A stretch of DNA of 64,000 nucleotides from Heterodera schachtii (Eukaryota; Nematoda; Chromadorea; Rhabditida; Heteroderidae): assembly GCA_023374025.1 (NCBI GenBank), contig SIJG01000090.1:273533-337532 (forward strand), given 5' to 3'. Shown here in pieces: positions 11,515 to 23,600 of the stretch. The position numbers and the translations under genes are program-made. The first letter of the stretch is position 1. Each line of letters starts with the position of its first letter. Under the pieces are notes generated by a model, which was not told the DNA's origin, made no database searches, and worked only from the letters and a program-made list of their open reading frames with translations.

Positions 11515-11945
11515 TCATTTGACATTTTTAACATGGAAACTAACCAAATTAATTATGTCGTTTTTCTCTTTTTCATACTTGCGCCGGTACTTTTTTTGTA
11601 TGCGCTGCTTCCTTTCACCCAGTTCGGGTCCGGCCATTTTCGGCATGGTGATAATACCAAACTTGTTAGTTAAATCAAAACAGATTTCACTTTTAGACCG
11701 AATTTGTTGCTGTGGCACCCGAAGGCGTGCCCTATTCATGAGTGGCTTGATGCTCGACTGCAGGGTTCAGAAATTTGAAATGGACAACCCGCACATGTGC
11801 CAAATTAGTGAAAAAAGCTGTGCTTAATGCATCATAAACTTTCTTACACATGCCGAGTAACTCAGACTCGGTAGAAAAGGTTTATAAACTTTCTTACATG
11901 CCGAGTAATTCAGACTCGACAGTAAGAGGTTTTACGCATAAACCC
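11515..11945 (-). pseudogene. Decayed SprT-like gene copy
   Basis: The stretch 11761-11945 matches 7800-7925 of the intact SprT-like gene closely at DNA level (shared blocks such as CAACCCGCACATGTGCCAAA and TGCCGAGTAACTCAGACTCG-like sequence). It carries an internal duplication of about 40 bases (11845-11884 and 11886-11925) that destroys the frame. The adjoining minus ORF (11739-11515, Lys/Arg-rich, KQRIQKKYRRKYEKEK) is open but does not contain the HExxH region, so either the catalytic exon was replaced or this ORF is unrelated. No functional product is likely. Confidence 0.55.
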
Positions 11946-12072
11946 AGCAGGATACGAGTCATCCCTCTGCCCACGCCCTAGTGACACAAATTGAAAGCGG
12001 TGAACAGAATGATTATTGAGCATGCGTATGGATGAGATATGAGTGATGGGACCACGAGATATATTAAGCAAA

Positions 12073-12565
12073 TCATAAAATAGGACATTGGAAAAGGAAT
12101 GGATGGAATGCTGACGACCAGAATGTCTGTGATTTTACAGAGAAAAATGGTTTAAAATTACTGAGGGCGGATTCCACATCCCGACATTCCGCACTTCCTT
12201 CGAGAATTGTACAGGCAATTCTTTTCTTCGTATCCTTAGCGGTATATTTACTCCATATGCGGGTGCTGTCCAGTCCACACAAAGCCACCACGTCCACCGC
12301 AATGTCTTTATCCAAATCCACTGGTTTAAGCAGCTCCGAGTCCTCCGCCACGTGGTGCCACCCATTTGGCAGTGGCACTCCAATCAGTTACAAAATGTGG
12401 CCGTTCCGTTCCGTGGAATACAACCACCATGCACCGTTCCAGGTTCTTCACACGGCCTCTCAAGCCACCATGGAAATGCCCGCGAATTTGTCACTGTTGC
12501 ACCGCCCCGCTTTCATTGTCATTGTTGGGCTCCAGTTCTTGCTCATGCTGCTCCATTGGTTATGA
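12073..12565 (-). pseudogene. Unrecognised minus-strand coding remnant
   Basis: Minus strand, upper part: an ATG near 12561 opens MEQHEQELEPNNDNESGA, then a TGA, then continues in the same frame with RGRVKNLERCMVVVFHGTER. Lower part (12378 to about 12140): a different frame with LPNGWHHVAEDSELLKPVDL and KRIACTILEGSAECRDVES. The pieces look like one protein broken by a stop and a shift; after about 12140 the frame runs into unlikely sequence. Splicing could explain some breaks, but no good acceptor is seen. No family is recognised. Confidence 0.4.
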
Positions 12566-12996
12566 TCAATTTCCACATATAAGCAAAACGCTAATCATTT
12601 CTAAATTTATAGCTTTCTCCTACACTTCTGGACGCAAAGTTCCCATTTGCACGCCACTTCGAAATAGTCCATAAAGCAGTTGCTCATTGATTTGGCACCC
12701 TATTTAGTCCAATGCCCTACGATTTTCTGCCCAAAAACCCTTCTATAAGCATAAAATTTTCAAATTCTTCCGACACCAATTCTCACCCATTATTGGTCAA
12801 CAGTATTTTGGTGATCCAAACTATGACCAAGGTTGAATGAGTTGACGGCATTGAGCACAAAAAGTGTACTTTGAATAAACATCTATTAAATAAGGAAATT
12901 GGTCTTCAAAATTGGTCCCGCCAAAACCACATGCACCCTTTCAATTGAGTATGAAATATATGAAAGAGCTGGGGAAGCTTTTGAGGGATTAACTAT

Positions 12997-13067
12997 GGGG
13001 CGGGTCGGCTTTGAACCGGCGTCTCTGGCTTTCCGAACCAGTGTTCTACCAGCTGAACTACCGGCCC
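12997..13067 (-). tRNA. tRNA-like gene or tRNA-derived pseudogene
   Basis: The minus strand folds into a 71-nt cloverleaf: a 7-bp acceptor with one C-C mismatch (GGGCCGG / CCGCCCC), D arm GTTC-AGCTGGTA-GAAC, anticodon arm CTGGT/GCCAG, 4-nt variable region and T arm GCCGG-TTCAAAG-CCGAC. The A and B boxes are good matches. The anticodon loop reads TCGGAAA, so position 33 is C rather than the near-universal T, and the anticodon would be GGA (Ser) although the long serine variable arm is absent. A 9-nt loop is another reading. This makes a tRNA pseudogene or the head of a tRNA-derived SINE more likely than a working tRNA. Confidence 0.55.
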
Positions 13068-13542
13068 TTCGCTCTCCAGCTCCCCACTTTGCTCGATCAT
13101 ATAGGATCAATTATTGCCTCAATTGATCCATTGATCTTCCTCTCGGGGAAGCTTCTTCTTCTCTATCTCAAGTATTTATCTCCAAGACATTTGTACTCGG
13201 GGTTCGTTTGGCACATTCGGTGCATTTATTTTGCAACTTTTCACATAATATTCAAATTCCTCCGACAAATTTGACCATAATACCATATTTCTGGTCCATG
13301 CCTTGCTTCTTGCTATGCCAAAATGGGCTCAGTGATAGGATCAAAACTTGCCTTCATGGCTTTCGGCAGATTATTTTCCCAAATAAGCATAGATTGTTCT
13401 TTCCCTAGCATGTGGACCTAGCTCTTCACGGATTGGATACATCCAATATCCTTTATTTCGCTAATTACTTTGGATAAAATTGGGTCCATTTCTGTTTCTT
13501 TTATTTTCAAGTTGATTTTAACTTTAAAAAATTAGTTCAAAA

Positions 13543-13677
13543 AACCCGTGCCCGTGTACGGGCCGTGTCATTGTTGAAAAGGGTTTCACGGGCACACGGG
13601 TTTTTTGCCCGTGAGCCCGTAACCCGTGTCGATGCCAAGCCCGTGCCCGTGTATTTGGAAAATGCCGATCTCTAATT
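13543..13677. mobile_element. Solitary arm of a fold-back (hAT-like) element
   Basis: The segment is an array of CCCGTGCCCGTG-type motifs with internal inverted copies (CACGGGCACACGGG, CCCGTGAGCCCG). Read from the minus strand it starts TAGAGATCGGCATTTTCC, the kind of TAG-led terminus seen in the two-armed elements at 4.1 and 61.8 kb. I found no matching second arm within several kb, so it is either truncated or one half of a longer element. Confidence 0.5.
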
Positions 13678-13896
13678 TCATTGTTTTCCTCTGCAACAAG
13701 AAAAAAGGGATTTATAATTTTTGACTCAATCTCCTGTAATGTATGTTGATACACTTAATAATTAATGAACTCAAAAAATTATAGTTAAAAAGTTAGTTGT
13801 TTTTGGGAATGGATAAGCTGCTACAGAGAGAAATGAGTACATAAAGAATTCACATAAGGCAAAATATTTTTAAAAAATCGCAAATGTTATGGCATT

Positions 13897-15430
13897 TTAC
13901 ACATCAAAAAAAGGCCGACCATATGGTTGAAAACGTTCAAAAAGAATGCAGGAGCCGTCGACGTCGTCCATGTACAGCCTGTGAGTCTAAATATTTTAGA
14001 GTTTTTTCAAATATTTTTCCAGATTTAGATGTTAGAGTGGATTTTTAATGTGTAAAACTGTGTGTTTAAAATAAGAATTTCATATTTCAACAAAATATAA
14101 AAATTATGGACCACGAGTGGCTAAATAATTGTTTATCATTTTTTGGCAAAATTCTAATTTTTGCCCAGATGCATGACAAATTGCACAAAAGCCTAAAAAA
14201 CTGCCTTTAAAAAAAACAAAAATTTTTTGGAAATAAAATCACATGATATGCCCCTTCGCTGAAAACTGTCTGGGCATGAACTTTTAAATAATTAAATCAA
14301 ACAGTTGCACAAGCATTTTCCGTTTAAAGACATAGTACCGCACCATTAAATATTACGATCATAATTTATGCCCAAATTACTTCATCAAATTTGATTTCTG
14401 CTGCGGAATCCGAAGCCAATATCCAAAATCCCATGATGTGCCGAGCACAAACTGTTTTTTAGGTGCTGCTATTGCTTCACGAAATGCCAATGGACCATGA
14501 CAAACTTTCGGCCTTGAAACTAAATAATTGGGATTTATTTATCACGACAATTAGGGGCAATATGAAAATTCTCATCAATTTTCATTACAAAATCTCTGTT
14601 AGAAGTTTTTTTAATTATTTTTTATAAAAAAATATTTTTAAATATACATTTGCTTGTTTTCTCTTGAGCTATTTTAATATTTAAGAGGAAAAAAATTACG
14701 AATTGCCAATCAATTCCACTCGACCGATGGTCAAGTTCCAATTTGAGCAGTGACGGAGAAGCGTCCAAATCGTATCCGAATTGGTGGCAAACAGACATTG
14801 AGACTATCTAAATAAAAACCTTTTATTTAATTACTATTATTAGTATTAAATAGATATTTTAATGTAATAAAAAAATTTCACAATTTAAATGTTAAAAATT
14901 TTTTATATAACTATTTATACCATACCACCCCTTCTCACTCGAAAAAATATAGAAAAAATTGAAAAATATTCAAAGAAATTAAAAGAATACTTTAAAAAAA
15001 AGAAAGTTACCTTTTTTGAAAAAATTTTTCTGTTAATTTTAAAAAAAAACAACATTTATTTTTGCTGAATAAAAATTTTGATTTTTAAGGGTCAATTTTA
15101 TTGAAATTTTTAAAAATCAAAACCTGATACTAATTTTAATTATATACCGGAATTTGAGACATTGGCAATATTAAGGGTAAAAAAAACTTAAACTCCTCCA
15201 GTTTCCGCTGGGAAAAAAATCATATAATAACAAAATTAAAAAAGCTTTTCTTTTTAAAACAAAAAAATTTCTTAATAGGGGAGGGGAGGGGGTGCAATAC
15301 TATCGCTTTTTACTGTATTTTTATATGGAAAATGTTGTGGCTGCCTTTTAATCAGTCCGTTCACGTGCTATCCGATTGCGCTCACCAAAGAGACAACTTT
15401 TGCAGAATGTTTTGAACCGATGGCAAATCG
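13897..15430 (-). CDS. 3' exons of an unrecognised minus-strand gene
   Basis: Four exon candidates lie on the minus strand. 15430-15386 (45 nt, phase 0-0, RFAIGSKHSAKVVSL) has acceptor TTTCCAG and donor GTGAGC. 14807-14700 (phase 0 in) contains VCHQFGYDLDASPSLLKLEL, with donor GTAATT, or a donor GTGGAA 17 bases earlier. 14519-14381 (phase 1 to 2) contains VCHGPLAFREAIAAPKKQF and LGTSWDFGYWLRIPQQ. 13978-13897 has LYMDDVDGSCILFERF and a TAA stop, with acceptor CTCACAG. Phases agree between the first two and between the last two. The middle junction fits only if the weaker GTGGAA donor is used. The protein family is not recognised. The opposite strand also shows open frames in places, so strand assignment rests on phase continuity. 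Confidence 0.5.
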
Positions 15431-18060
15431 CTGGAAATAATGGGAGCAAAAATAAAAGTCAAAAAAAGAAAGAAAAAAATTCGAGAGACCAATTCATCAA
15501 ACACTTTTTGACAATCAATGTGACCTATGAGATAAAATTTAAGAAATTCCCAAATTTAAATGGGAGCAGATCGTTAGAATTTTTTTTAGATATTTGCTAA
15601 AATTGAAAATTTCGAATTAGTTTTTTTAATTTCAAAAAATAACATAAAATTTAAAAAAACTTTCTTGAAATTTTTTTAGAAAAATATCATAAGGTTTTTT
15701 TTTATTTGTGGAGAGGAAAACTGTGGGAAAAGGGCTAAACTTACAAATTAGTGCACCCTTTCTAAAAACCAATTAATTAAAAGGAACATTCCTAAATAAA
15801 TAAAAAAATATAAGAAAATTTCCCGAGCAAAACTATCCACAGCGCAGTCCGCATCACCAAAAAAAATTATCTTGGTTAATCGATGGCCTTAATTTTTATT
15901 TTATTATTTTTTTGATTTGGTTATTTTATGGTTTTGAAAACCATTTTTTAAAATCTTTTTTATTTTTTCTTTTTATTTTATATTTTTTATAATTTATTTT
16001 TTCCAAAAAGAAGGTTAATAAAGAATTTTTTATAGTAATCTCTTTTTTATTATTGTTCTCTATTAGTATGCAAAATTAAAAAAAATATATTTGGTTGAAA
16101 AAATAATGAGTTGTAAGCCTAAAATGAACAGAAAAATTCAATTTTGGATTTTTGGCCACAACTTTTTTGTATCACTCAGCTAAATTTTTGAAATTCTGTA
16201 TGTTAATTGGATGACAAATAAAATATTATAGCGTTTGGCGCCAACGGTTCCCATTAATGTTTATTAGTCAATATGTACCGTTTTCCAAATGCCGAACAGA
16301 TAGAAGTGGCCAAGAGCGGTGTACGATGCGGACAGTTATTGAAAGCAGCAAATTGTCAAAGCGTTGAGCGACAGTGACCGTAAAGGGAAAGCACCGGTTG
16401 AGTCACGAATCATCAACAAGTTCTCCTCCTTGAAAAAAAACTGAAAATTCAAAAAATTATTTTAATTTTATGTGGCATGCCAATCTCCTTTTTTTAAATT
16501 AAATTCTCAAAAAAGTCAATAATTTAATTATGTTATATTTATTATGGTGAGAATGGACTGGAACGCGACATCAATGGGTGCATTATGTTTAAAAAATTTT
16601 AAAGATTTTAAACTTCTACATAAATGTTTCAAAAATTCTTAGGAAATTTATTTAAGGAAAAATATATTTGAAAAAATGTCCAACGATTTTTTGGAAAAAT
16701 ATTAAAAAGAAAATAGTGTTCGCCATAAAATTTTGAAAAAATGCTATTAATATTTTTTAAAATTTATTTTCTTAAAATTCTTATGATAAAATTTCTTTGA
16801 TTTTTTGAAAAATTGATGTTTTAAATTATATAAAAAGTTTTTCAGCAGAGGGGGTGAGGAATTTATTTTTGTTTGACGAATTGTAAGAGATTTCAAAAAT
16901 CTTTTTGGCGGCCGTTGTAGCCACAGAGAGATACAATTGCTGGGTGGATGATGAAGAATGCGACGAAAATTTACAAGGTCATTGTTTTATTTGCACAGAT
17001 CGCACAGAAAATTTGCAAAAAAAAACAAAAAAATTATTAGTCAAAAATAAAATTAGGATCAAAAAGAAGAGCAAAAAGTTTAAAAAACAAAAACAAAATT
17101 CCTTTATTTTTATATCATACTACCGAATGATATAAAAATGTTTAATTTGATTGATAATGAGAAAAGTTGTTAGCAACATCGCCGAAACGGCGGCGCCGAA
17201 GTGGGCGGTTCCCTTCATTTGGGCCACTTTCGAAACTCGGAACAGAACTCGAACATAAAGTCGAAATTCAAAATTCTTACTTGTTTTGAAAAAAAATTAT
17301 TTTTAAATAAAAAAATTGTCTTAAATAGAAATTTTAAATGTTGATATACATTTTCAAAGTATATTAATTTTAAATCCATAAATGTTTTATTTTAAATTAA
17401 TTAAAAATACTTTTTTTTTATTCATTTCCACTCGACATGCCAAAGTGTGCCATCGGCAATTAAATTTCCCGTACACCAAAATTCGCACATTTGGCTACAT
17501 ATGCATTTCCACATTCTTCTCTATGGTCAGTGTGGCACCGGGCATTATGGGTCAAATCGCGGGTGATATGGTAGGGCCAAAAAGGATGTAGTAATAGGAG
17601 AAAAGATACCAGAAATATAAAAAATTTACAAAGTGATTAATAGTAACTATAGAAAATTTGAAATTAAAAAGTAGGCATTAAAAAGTCCAAAAAATTTAGA
17701 TGATAGAAATTTTCATTATTTTGACTTTCATCTGAAAATTTTAATTAATAGCAATTATAGAAAAGTTGAATCTGCACACGTTTTTCAAGAGTTGTTTATT
17801 ATTTATTGTTATAATTGCATTATTAAGGACTAGAAAATATGTGACTTTAAGGGTTGAAAAGAATTAAATTATTAAATTTAAATTAAAAAATATGAAAAAA
17901 TTAAATTTTAAAAAACAAATTGACCATTTCTGGCTCTAATTCCAATTTATGATCAGTCCAAATGCGTCCACGTAAATCATGGATTGATGTCTCCATGGTA
18001 CGCGAGTCTGGCGACCAAGAGAAATGACCACGCTCAGGAGCCCACATAAACTTGATCAAT
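15431..18060. other. Exon-like GC islands, gene structure unresolved
   Basis: Islands at 15838-15890, 16270-16440, 16905-16980, 17165-17260, 17440-17575 and 17930-18050 are GC-richer than the AT-rich DNA between them and are open in several frames on both strands. Minus-strand readings that fit the gene ending at 13897 include KEENLLMIRDSTGAFPLR (after acceptor TTTTCAG near 16432) and WAPERGHFSWSPDSR (near 18030). Plus-strand readings such as SGVRCGQLLKAANCQ (16305-16350) and RYNCWVDDEECDENLQ are equally good. They are probably more exons of the minus-strand gene, but I could not build a phase-consistent model. Confidence 0.35.
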
Positions 18061-18840
18061 ATTAATTTTTAATAAAATTATAATTTTATTTATTAAATGT
18101 CATAATATTTACATTTTGAAAATAAAAATTCACAAAAAATTTGAAAATCTTCCTTTGTATGTTATTGACTTGTCAATACCGTACAGAATGAATTCAAATC
18201 ATTTACAACCCTAAAATGCTTTTTGAATTATTATTTAGTAAACTGTTAATGAGCAGGGAACGGATTTATATGTGCTAAAAAACCCAAAAAAGTCCAAAAT
18301 ATGTGCCAAAAATTGAAAAAAAAATTGCTCAAAATAAGTGAATTTCTCAAAAAAGTCTCATTTTTCTTATCAATTTCGCTAGCAGAAATGAGAAAAAAAT
18401 TCATTTCAATGCTATTTTTTCGCTCTCAAAGATTGGCTTACTTTTCAGAATTTTATTCGTAAAAATTCAAATTTTTTGCCTTAAAGTGAAAAAGGTAAAA
18501 AACAAAAAAAAAATTTTTTTTGAAAAATTTTGAGCATTTGGCCAAGAATTTGAGTGTAAAATAAAAACGATTAAACTAAAAGTGATTAAATTCAAAACAT
18601 TTATATTTCCCTTTTTTATTAATTAAACAATCACACCGTTTTACACATTAAAAAAACATAAACAAATTTCTAAATAACAATGATATAATTACAGCTAATT
18701 AATTAAATATTAATCATTTTTATAAAATTTATATTTTTTTTATTAATCAATAAATTGCAGAGCCAAACCAAAATTAGCACATTTATTTTTTAATAACAAT
18801 GAATTAAAGAAAGTGATATAAATTTTATTACGGTTACTGT

Positions 18841-18990
18841 GCCTGAAAATTGTTGTACTATATTTGTGCAGGTGTTTCGTCAGCTCGCAAACGTTGGCTC
18901 GTTGTCTCTATGCGGACCATCCATTTGCCAAAATTTGTGAAAAATATGTTCCGGTCCATCACCAACTGTTTTCACATGCCAAAAATATTT
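18841..18990. other. Exon-like island, strand uncertain
   Basis: On the plus strand, acceptor TTGTGCAG at about 18870 is followed by a frame with SSQTLARCLYADHPFAKICE ending in TAA near 18991. On the minus strand the same bases give GPEHIFHKFWQMDGPHRDNE. Both look like protein. I could not decide which is real. Confidence 0.3.
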
Positions 18991-19294
18991 AAATAAATAT
19001 TTTTGGATTATTAAGCTATTTAATTACTCAAAAAATCTTCGATGGTTTGCCAATTTTTGAATAACATGGGCATTGTTCAAGAATACAACATTTTATTCTA
19101 ATTAATTTTAATTAAAAAATATTTTTAAATTTGATTTCACAAATTTTTTTGTTTCAATTGATGATTCAATTTCACCACGAATTGCTCAGACTTTTGAAAG
19201 CAAAAAGAATTTATGAGGCTAATGTGACATTTTAAATGATAAAGAATAATAAATTCTTTGTTTTGGTTTATTTAATTCTTTAAGTGAATGCGCG

Positions 19295-19540
19295 CTAATG
19301 GAAGAAGCAGCGGGCGCGGAAGGGAATGGTTAAAAACCTTGACCCTCCCGCACGCCCAAAGGGCTGAATGATCAATCCGATTTTGGTGAAGCGAAATGCG
19401 GGGGTAAACTCTTCACTTCTCCTTTCTTCGGATTGATTGGTCGGCGGTGGATCACTTCTCTTTATCACGGATGGCATTTTAAGAAGTTGATCAATTCCTT
19501 TATGTGCTTTTATTGCCGAAAATATTTTATCCAAAAACAA
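19295..19540 (-). CDS. Hypothetical 81-aa ORF or exon
   Basis: The minus-strand frame opens at an ATG at 19540 and holds MPSVIKRSDPPPTNQSEERR and FTPAFRFTKIGLIIQPFGRA before a TAG. Composition is ordinary and GC is above the local level. It starts beside a long pyrimidine tract, which is a purine tract on its own strand just upstream. No domain is recognised and no introns are evident. It could be a short gene, a terminal exon, or chance. Confidence 0.3.
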   Translation of the reverse strand: MFLDKIFSAIKAHKGIDQLLKMPSVIKRSDPPPTNQSEERRSEEFTPAFRFTKIGLIIQPFGRAGGSRFLTIPFRARCFFH

Positions 19541-19569
19541 AAAAAGTGGAGAAAATTCTTAGATTTGTG

Positions 19570-19905
19570 CAATGCGCGCTTTTCTTCTCCTTCCGCTTTT
19601 CCCTCTCCTCTCACTTTCCCTCTTCTCCTCTCCCCCTCCCGCCACTTCCTCTATTCCCCTCCCTCTTTCTTCCTCTCTCACCCTAATCTCCACTCTCTTC
19701 CCCTCTCAACCCCCTTAATTTCTGCATGCTTCTTCCTTTGCTTCTCTTCTACTTCACAAACCAGCTCTTTCTTCCTACATCACTCTTATTCCAAAAGCTC
19801 ACTCCATCCCCATTTCTTCAAATTTTTTCCTCCCCTAATCCTGCCACCATTCTCATTCTTCCTCACCCCGATCTTCCGCTTCCTCCCCTTAATGTGCAAA
19901 AATCC
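19570..19905. repeat. ~335-bp polypyrimidine tract
   Basis: The plus strand is almost entirely C and T, in clusters such as TCTTCTCCTCTCCCCCTCCC and CTTCCTCTCTCACCC. The long plus-strand ORF across it (Ser/Pro/Leu/Phe-rich, 173 codons) is a by-product of this composition and not a supported gene. Such tracts can form triplex (H-)DNA and often sit near promoters. Confidence 0.7.
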
Positions 19906-20668
19906 ACGGGTTGGCGATGTTTGGATGGGCTTAAAATTGTCTCTTCACCAATAAAACGACATGATTCTTTGTATCCTTCCCGCTTTAACCGCTAAATACC
20001 CGCGGATCATTTCGTTTTGCCAGCTCATCCCATCTCCCGCTCAACTCACTTCCTTTCAACCCAAAATGCGTAAAAAATCGCCTGGCTTATTGCAAATTTA
20101 AAACCAAACAAGACTAATATTCAAAAAGTTATGAGCATTAGTATTTAATTTATTCTCTTATTTACGATTATTAAATTTATTTTCCATTGTAAAGCGCAGA
20201 AAATGGCCAAAAGGCACCTTTGTCCCTAATTTGCGAAAGCCTTTCTGAACTTTTATCGTCAAGGGCACAGCATACGGTATTAGTTACTGTCCTCCAATGA
20301 AGCGAAATTAGAGGGCATGTACTTGTGAGGTTAAAATATCTTTAATTAATGAATCAATTGATAAACTGAATTTTTCATTATATATAGGGAGAAGATTTTT
20401 TAAGCGAAAAATTCCAATTTAGGAACTTAAATAGGGGCAAAAAATGGCGTAATTTGGACGCACAATGGTAAAATGAGGGCGAAATTTAAAAATCTGCTTT
20501 TTGCAATGAAAATAAATTAAAATAATATTCAGCAATTTTAATTACCAAAAGTTAAATTTCACAAAAAAAAAGTTTTTCTTACAGCAAAGTTAACCTTCAG
20601 CTTATTTTTAGATAAATCTTTAAAGAAAACATTTTTAATTTTTTTTGTCTAAAATATTTAATTTTTAG

Positions 20669-23600
20669 TTTTTCAAACTTATGGAAAAGCTTTCAAGAAG
20701 TCGGTGCTTATATTTTTCGTCATTGTCATCATCATTAGCGCTAATTTGTCACCGCTAATCCGATCACCATTTTTCTGCCTTGGGCAATCACTTTGTGATG
20801 AATTGGAGGTCCAAAAAGTTTGAAAATTAAATCTTTTTAATTTTGAAATTTTTTTTCAGATTCACAAGCAACAGAAATGGCTGATCAGCCCATCAGTGGC
20901 AACAACAGATGGTGTCCGACCATTGGGCACTGCTGAACCAAGTGCCAATCTTCAGCAATGCCTGCAACAGTGTTGTGCCAGGCCGGGTACACTTTTTTGA
21001 AATTTCAAAAACCAAAATTAACCCCATTAGAGAGTGTAATGGATAGGGAAACGGATTTTCAAAGAAATTTTCTCCGCCTAATTTTTAATTTTAGAACGAG
21101 TTATAATTAGGGATCATTTTTTATGTAAGAAAAATCGCGAAATATGTAAATAAAATATGTATAAAAAACACTGAAATATGTATGAAATTTGTACAAAAAT
21201 CCAGAAATATTTACTAAAATATGTAAAAAAAAATTTAAATGGTGATTTTGTAAAAAAAAAATTCTTTCTAAAGGGTGAAATAGGCACAAATTGCCATAAA
21301 AATGACCTAAATAGGCTTAGATCATCTTTTAATATTTTAAAAATTAATTTTTGATATCCCATTTTGCGAAATTCCCATTAATTAAGGTCATTTAAGGGTG
21401 CTCATCTTTTCTCTAATCCCATTTAACAACCACCGAGGGCGCAACAAAATACCAATCCAATTTTTCAATTCCCAATTTTGGGAGTGCCCCGCGGAGGGTA
21501 AATTTTCGACTTTTTGTCCTCCGTCCCCCCCCCCCCTCTCGAAATTTGGCGTTTTGACGCACGGACAAACGATTTTGACACGCCTTTTAAAAAGTTTTTC
21601 CGCCAAATTTGTCCCCCGTTCCGGCGCGCACTCTTTTCGCGCACATCAATGAATGGAAATGACCGTTGTTTCTTCATTTTCCATTGTGTTGTTGTTTGGG
21701 CAACCACAAATTGCGGCGGGGCGCTTAATGGAACAAAAATGGGTTGGGAAAAGGACAAAATGGGGAAAAAGGAAAATTGGGGGGAGGAGAATTGCGTAAA
21801 TAATTAAATTAAATTAAATAATTAAATTTAAAATTTTAGGAAATAAAAAAAAGGCTTCTGGACTTATGCAAAAATTGAATTTTGGTGACGAAAAATCCGT
21901 AACCTTTAATCTGCGCAATTTTGGGGTACCAAAAATGCCATAATTTCCGTCTCAAATCCGTAACTCCAAATCGACCCTCTTTAACTGGTCTGGTATAACT
22001 AAACTGAAATCTGATCATTTTTTGGCATTAGATCTATTAAAAATGTCGCAATTTCCGCCTTCCGAAATTTTTTGATTTCCTTGTTGAACTTATGTAAAAG
22101 AGCTGACCACTAATCATTCTCAAAATGCTCTAAATTTGTCTTTAACTGATCAGGTCCGATCAGTTTTTTCCCTGAACTGAAATCTGATCATTTCTTTGGC
22201 ATTGGATTGTTCTGCAATTAGCTTCTCCGGCTTTTTGCCATTGTCCACTCGGGCAACAGCAGCAGAAGCAGTAGCGATGAAGGCACTTCATCCTCGGCAA
22301 GCAGTTTAGCAGCAAATTGTGCCCTTTTTGAGTGCCCTGCCGGCGCCAACAGTGAATGTGCTCTGACGGACGCCACAGATGCGGCTGATCAGGAGGGATT
22401 GCTCAGTGTACGGCTTAGACGGAAGGACACGCAACCACCGGTAAGCACGGCAAATGATCAAAGACTGAATTGGATTCTTTAAAAATACTTATCAGATCGA
22501 CCTAGGAATTTGTCGGGCTAATCAGTGTACACTACTGTATGCACTGGTCTGTTTGACCAGATTTTATCAGTTCTGTTTAGCTCTGATCAGCCTGTGATTA
22601 GTTCAGATCAGCCATGTTAAGTTCTTGTCAGTCTTTTCATAATGTAGTTACGATACGCATTGATAAACCGCGGTAAGCTCTGATCAGTTGAAAATGTCTG
22701 ATCAGGTATGATGATAAGCCCTGATCAACTATGAACACTTTGATTATTTGAGATAGGCACTGAATATTTACCTCTAATCATCATATGATCGGTTGAGATT
22801 AACCTTCTTAACTTCTTGTCAATCAATGACCAATTATGATAAGATCACATAAGCCAAGATAAACACTGATCAGTTAGGTTTTATAGTGATACGCCTGATC
22901 AGCTCCTTTGATTAGTTTAACTCAACTCTGATCAGGAATAAATAAGCCCCGAGTAGCATAATCATGCTCTGATCACTGAGATGGGCTCTAATCAGCTAAG
23001 GCATCTCTGATCAGTTGATATATGCTCTGATCAATGCTGAATTGTTACATTTTTAGCCAACATTGTCATCAACAAGCAACAACAACAACACCTCATCTGC
23101 CGAACAGCAGGATGATGAAGAAGATGATGGACAAAGTGCCGAAAATGGTGGTGATCAACGGCACATCCTTTCGTTAGGCAATGATGGCACGTCGACGGAA
23201 GACGGCACCGGCGGCGGGACAACCGCGGAGCAGAAACATCAGCAGCAGGTGGCGGGTGGAAATTTTTTAAAAATTAAAATTTGAAAAACTCGAGAGAGAT
23301 TTGTGCAAATTTAAATTAAAAAATATTTTTAAAATTAATTCAAATCTCAAAAAGTTGAAAAATATTTAAAATTAAATTTAGAAAAAAACATTCTATTTAA
23401 ATTTTAAAGATCTTTCAGTTCACAAATTTTTTTTATCAAAAAGCTCAAAAATTCTAGAGAATTTTCCAGTAATGTTTTAAATTTAAAATTTTTCAAAGAA
23501 AAACCGTCATTTTAATGATAATTTCCATGAAAAAAGTACTTATTTAAAGGAAAATTTTCGTAAAGCAAAAATATTAAAAAATAATTATATATTTTTTTTA

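Noticed and set aside
19433..19954. A 173-codon plus-strand ORF
   Set aside because: It spans the polypyrimidine tract and is almost pure Ser, Pro, Leu and Phe; it is a composition artefact.
21388..21807. Overlapping ORFs on both strands in a GC-richer patch
   Set aside because: No splice sites or recognisable protein; it lies in a large intron of the membrane-protein gene and includes a 12-C run.
22470..23040. The TGATCA array as Dam/GATC-type bacterial methylation sites or bacterial DNA
   Set aside because: The flanking exons are spliced eukaryotic coding sequence and the spacers are AT-rich intron sequence; no bacterial genes are present.
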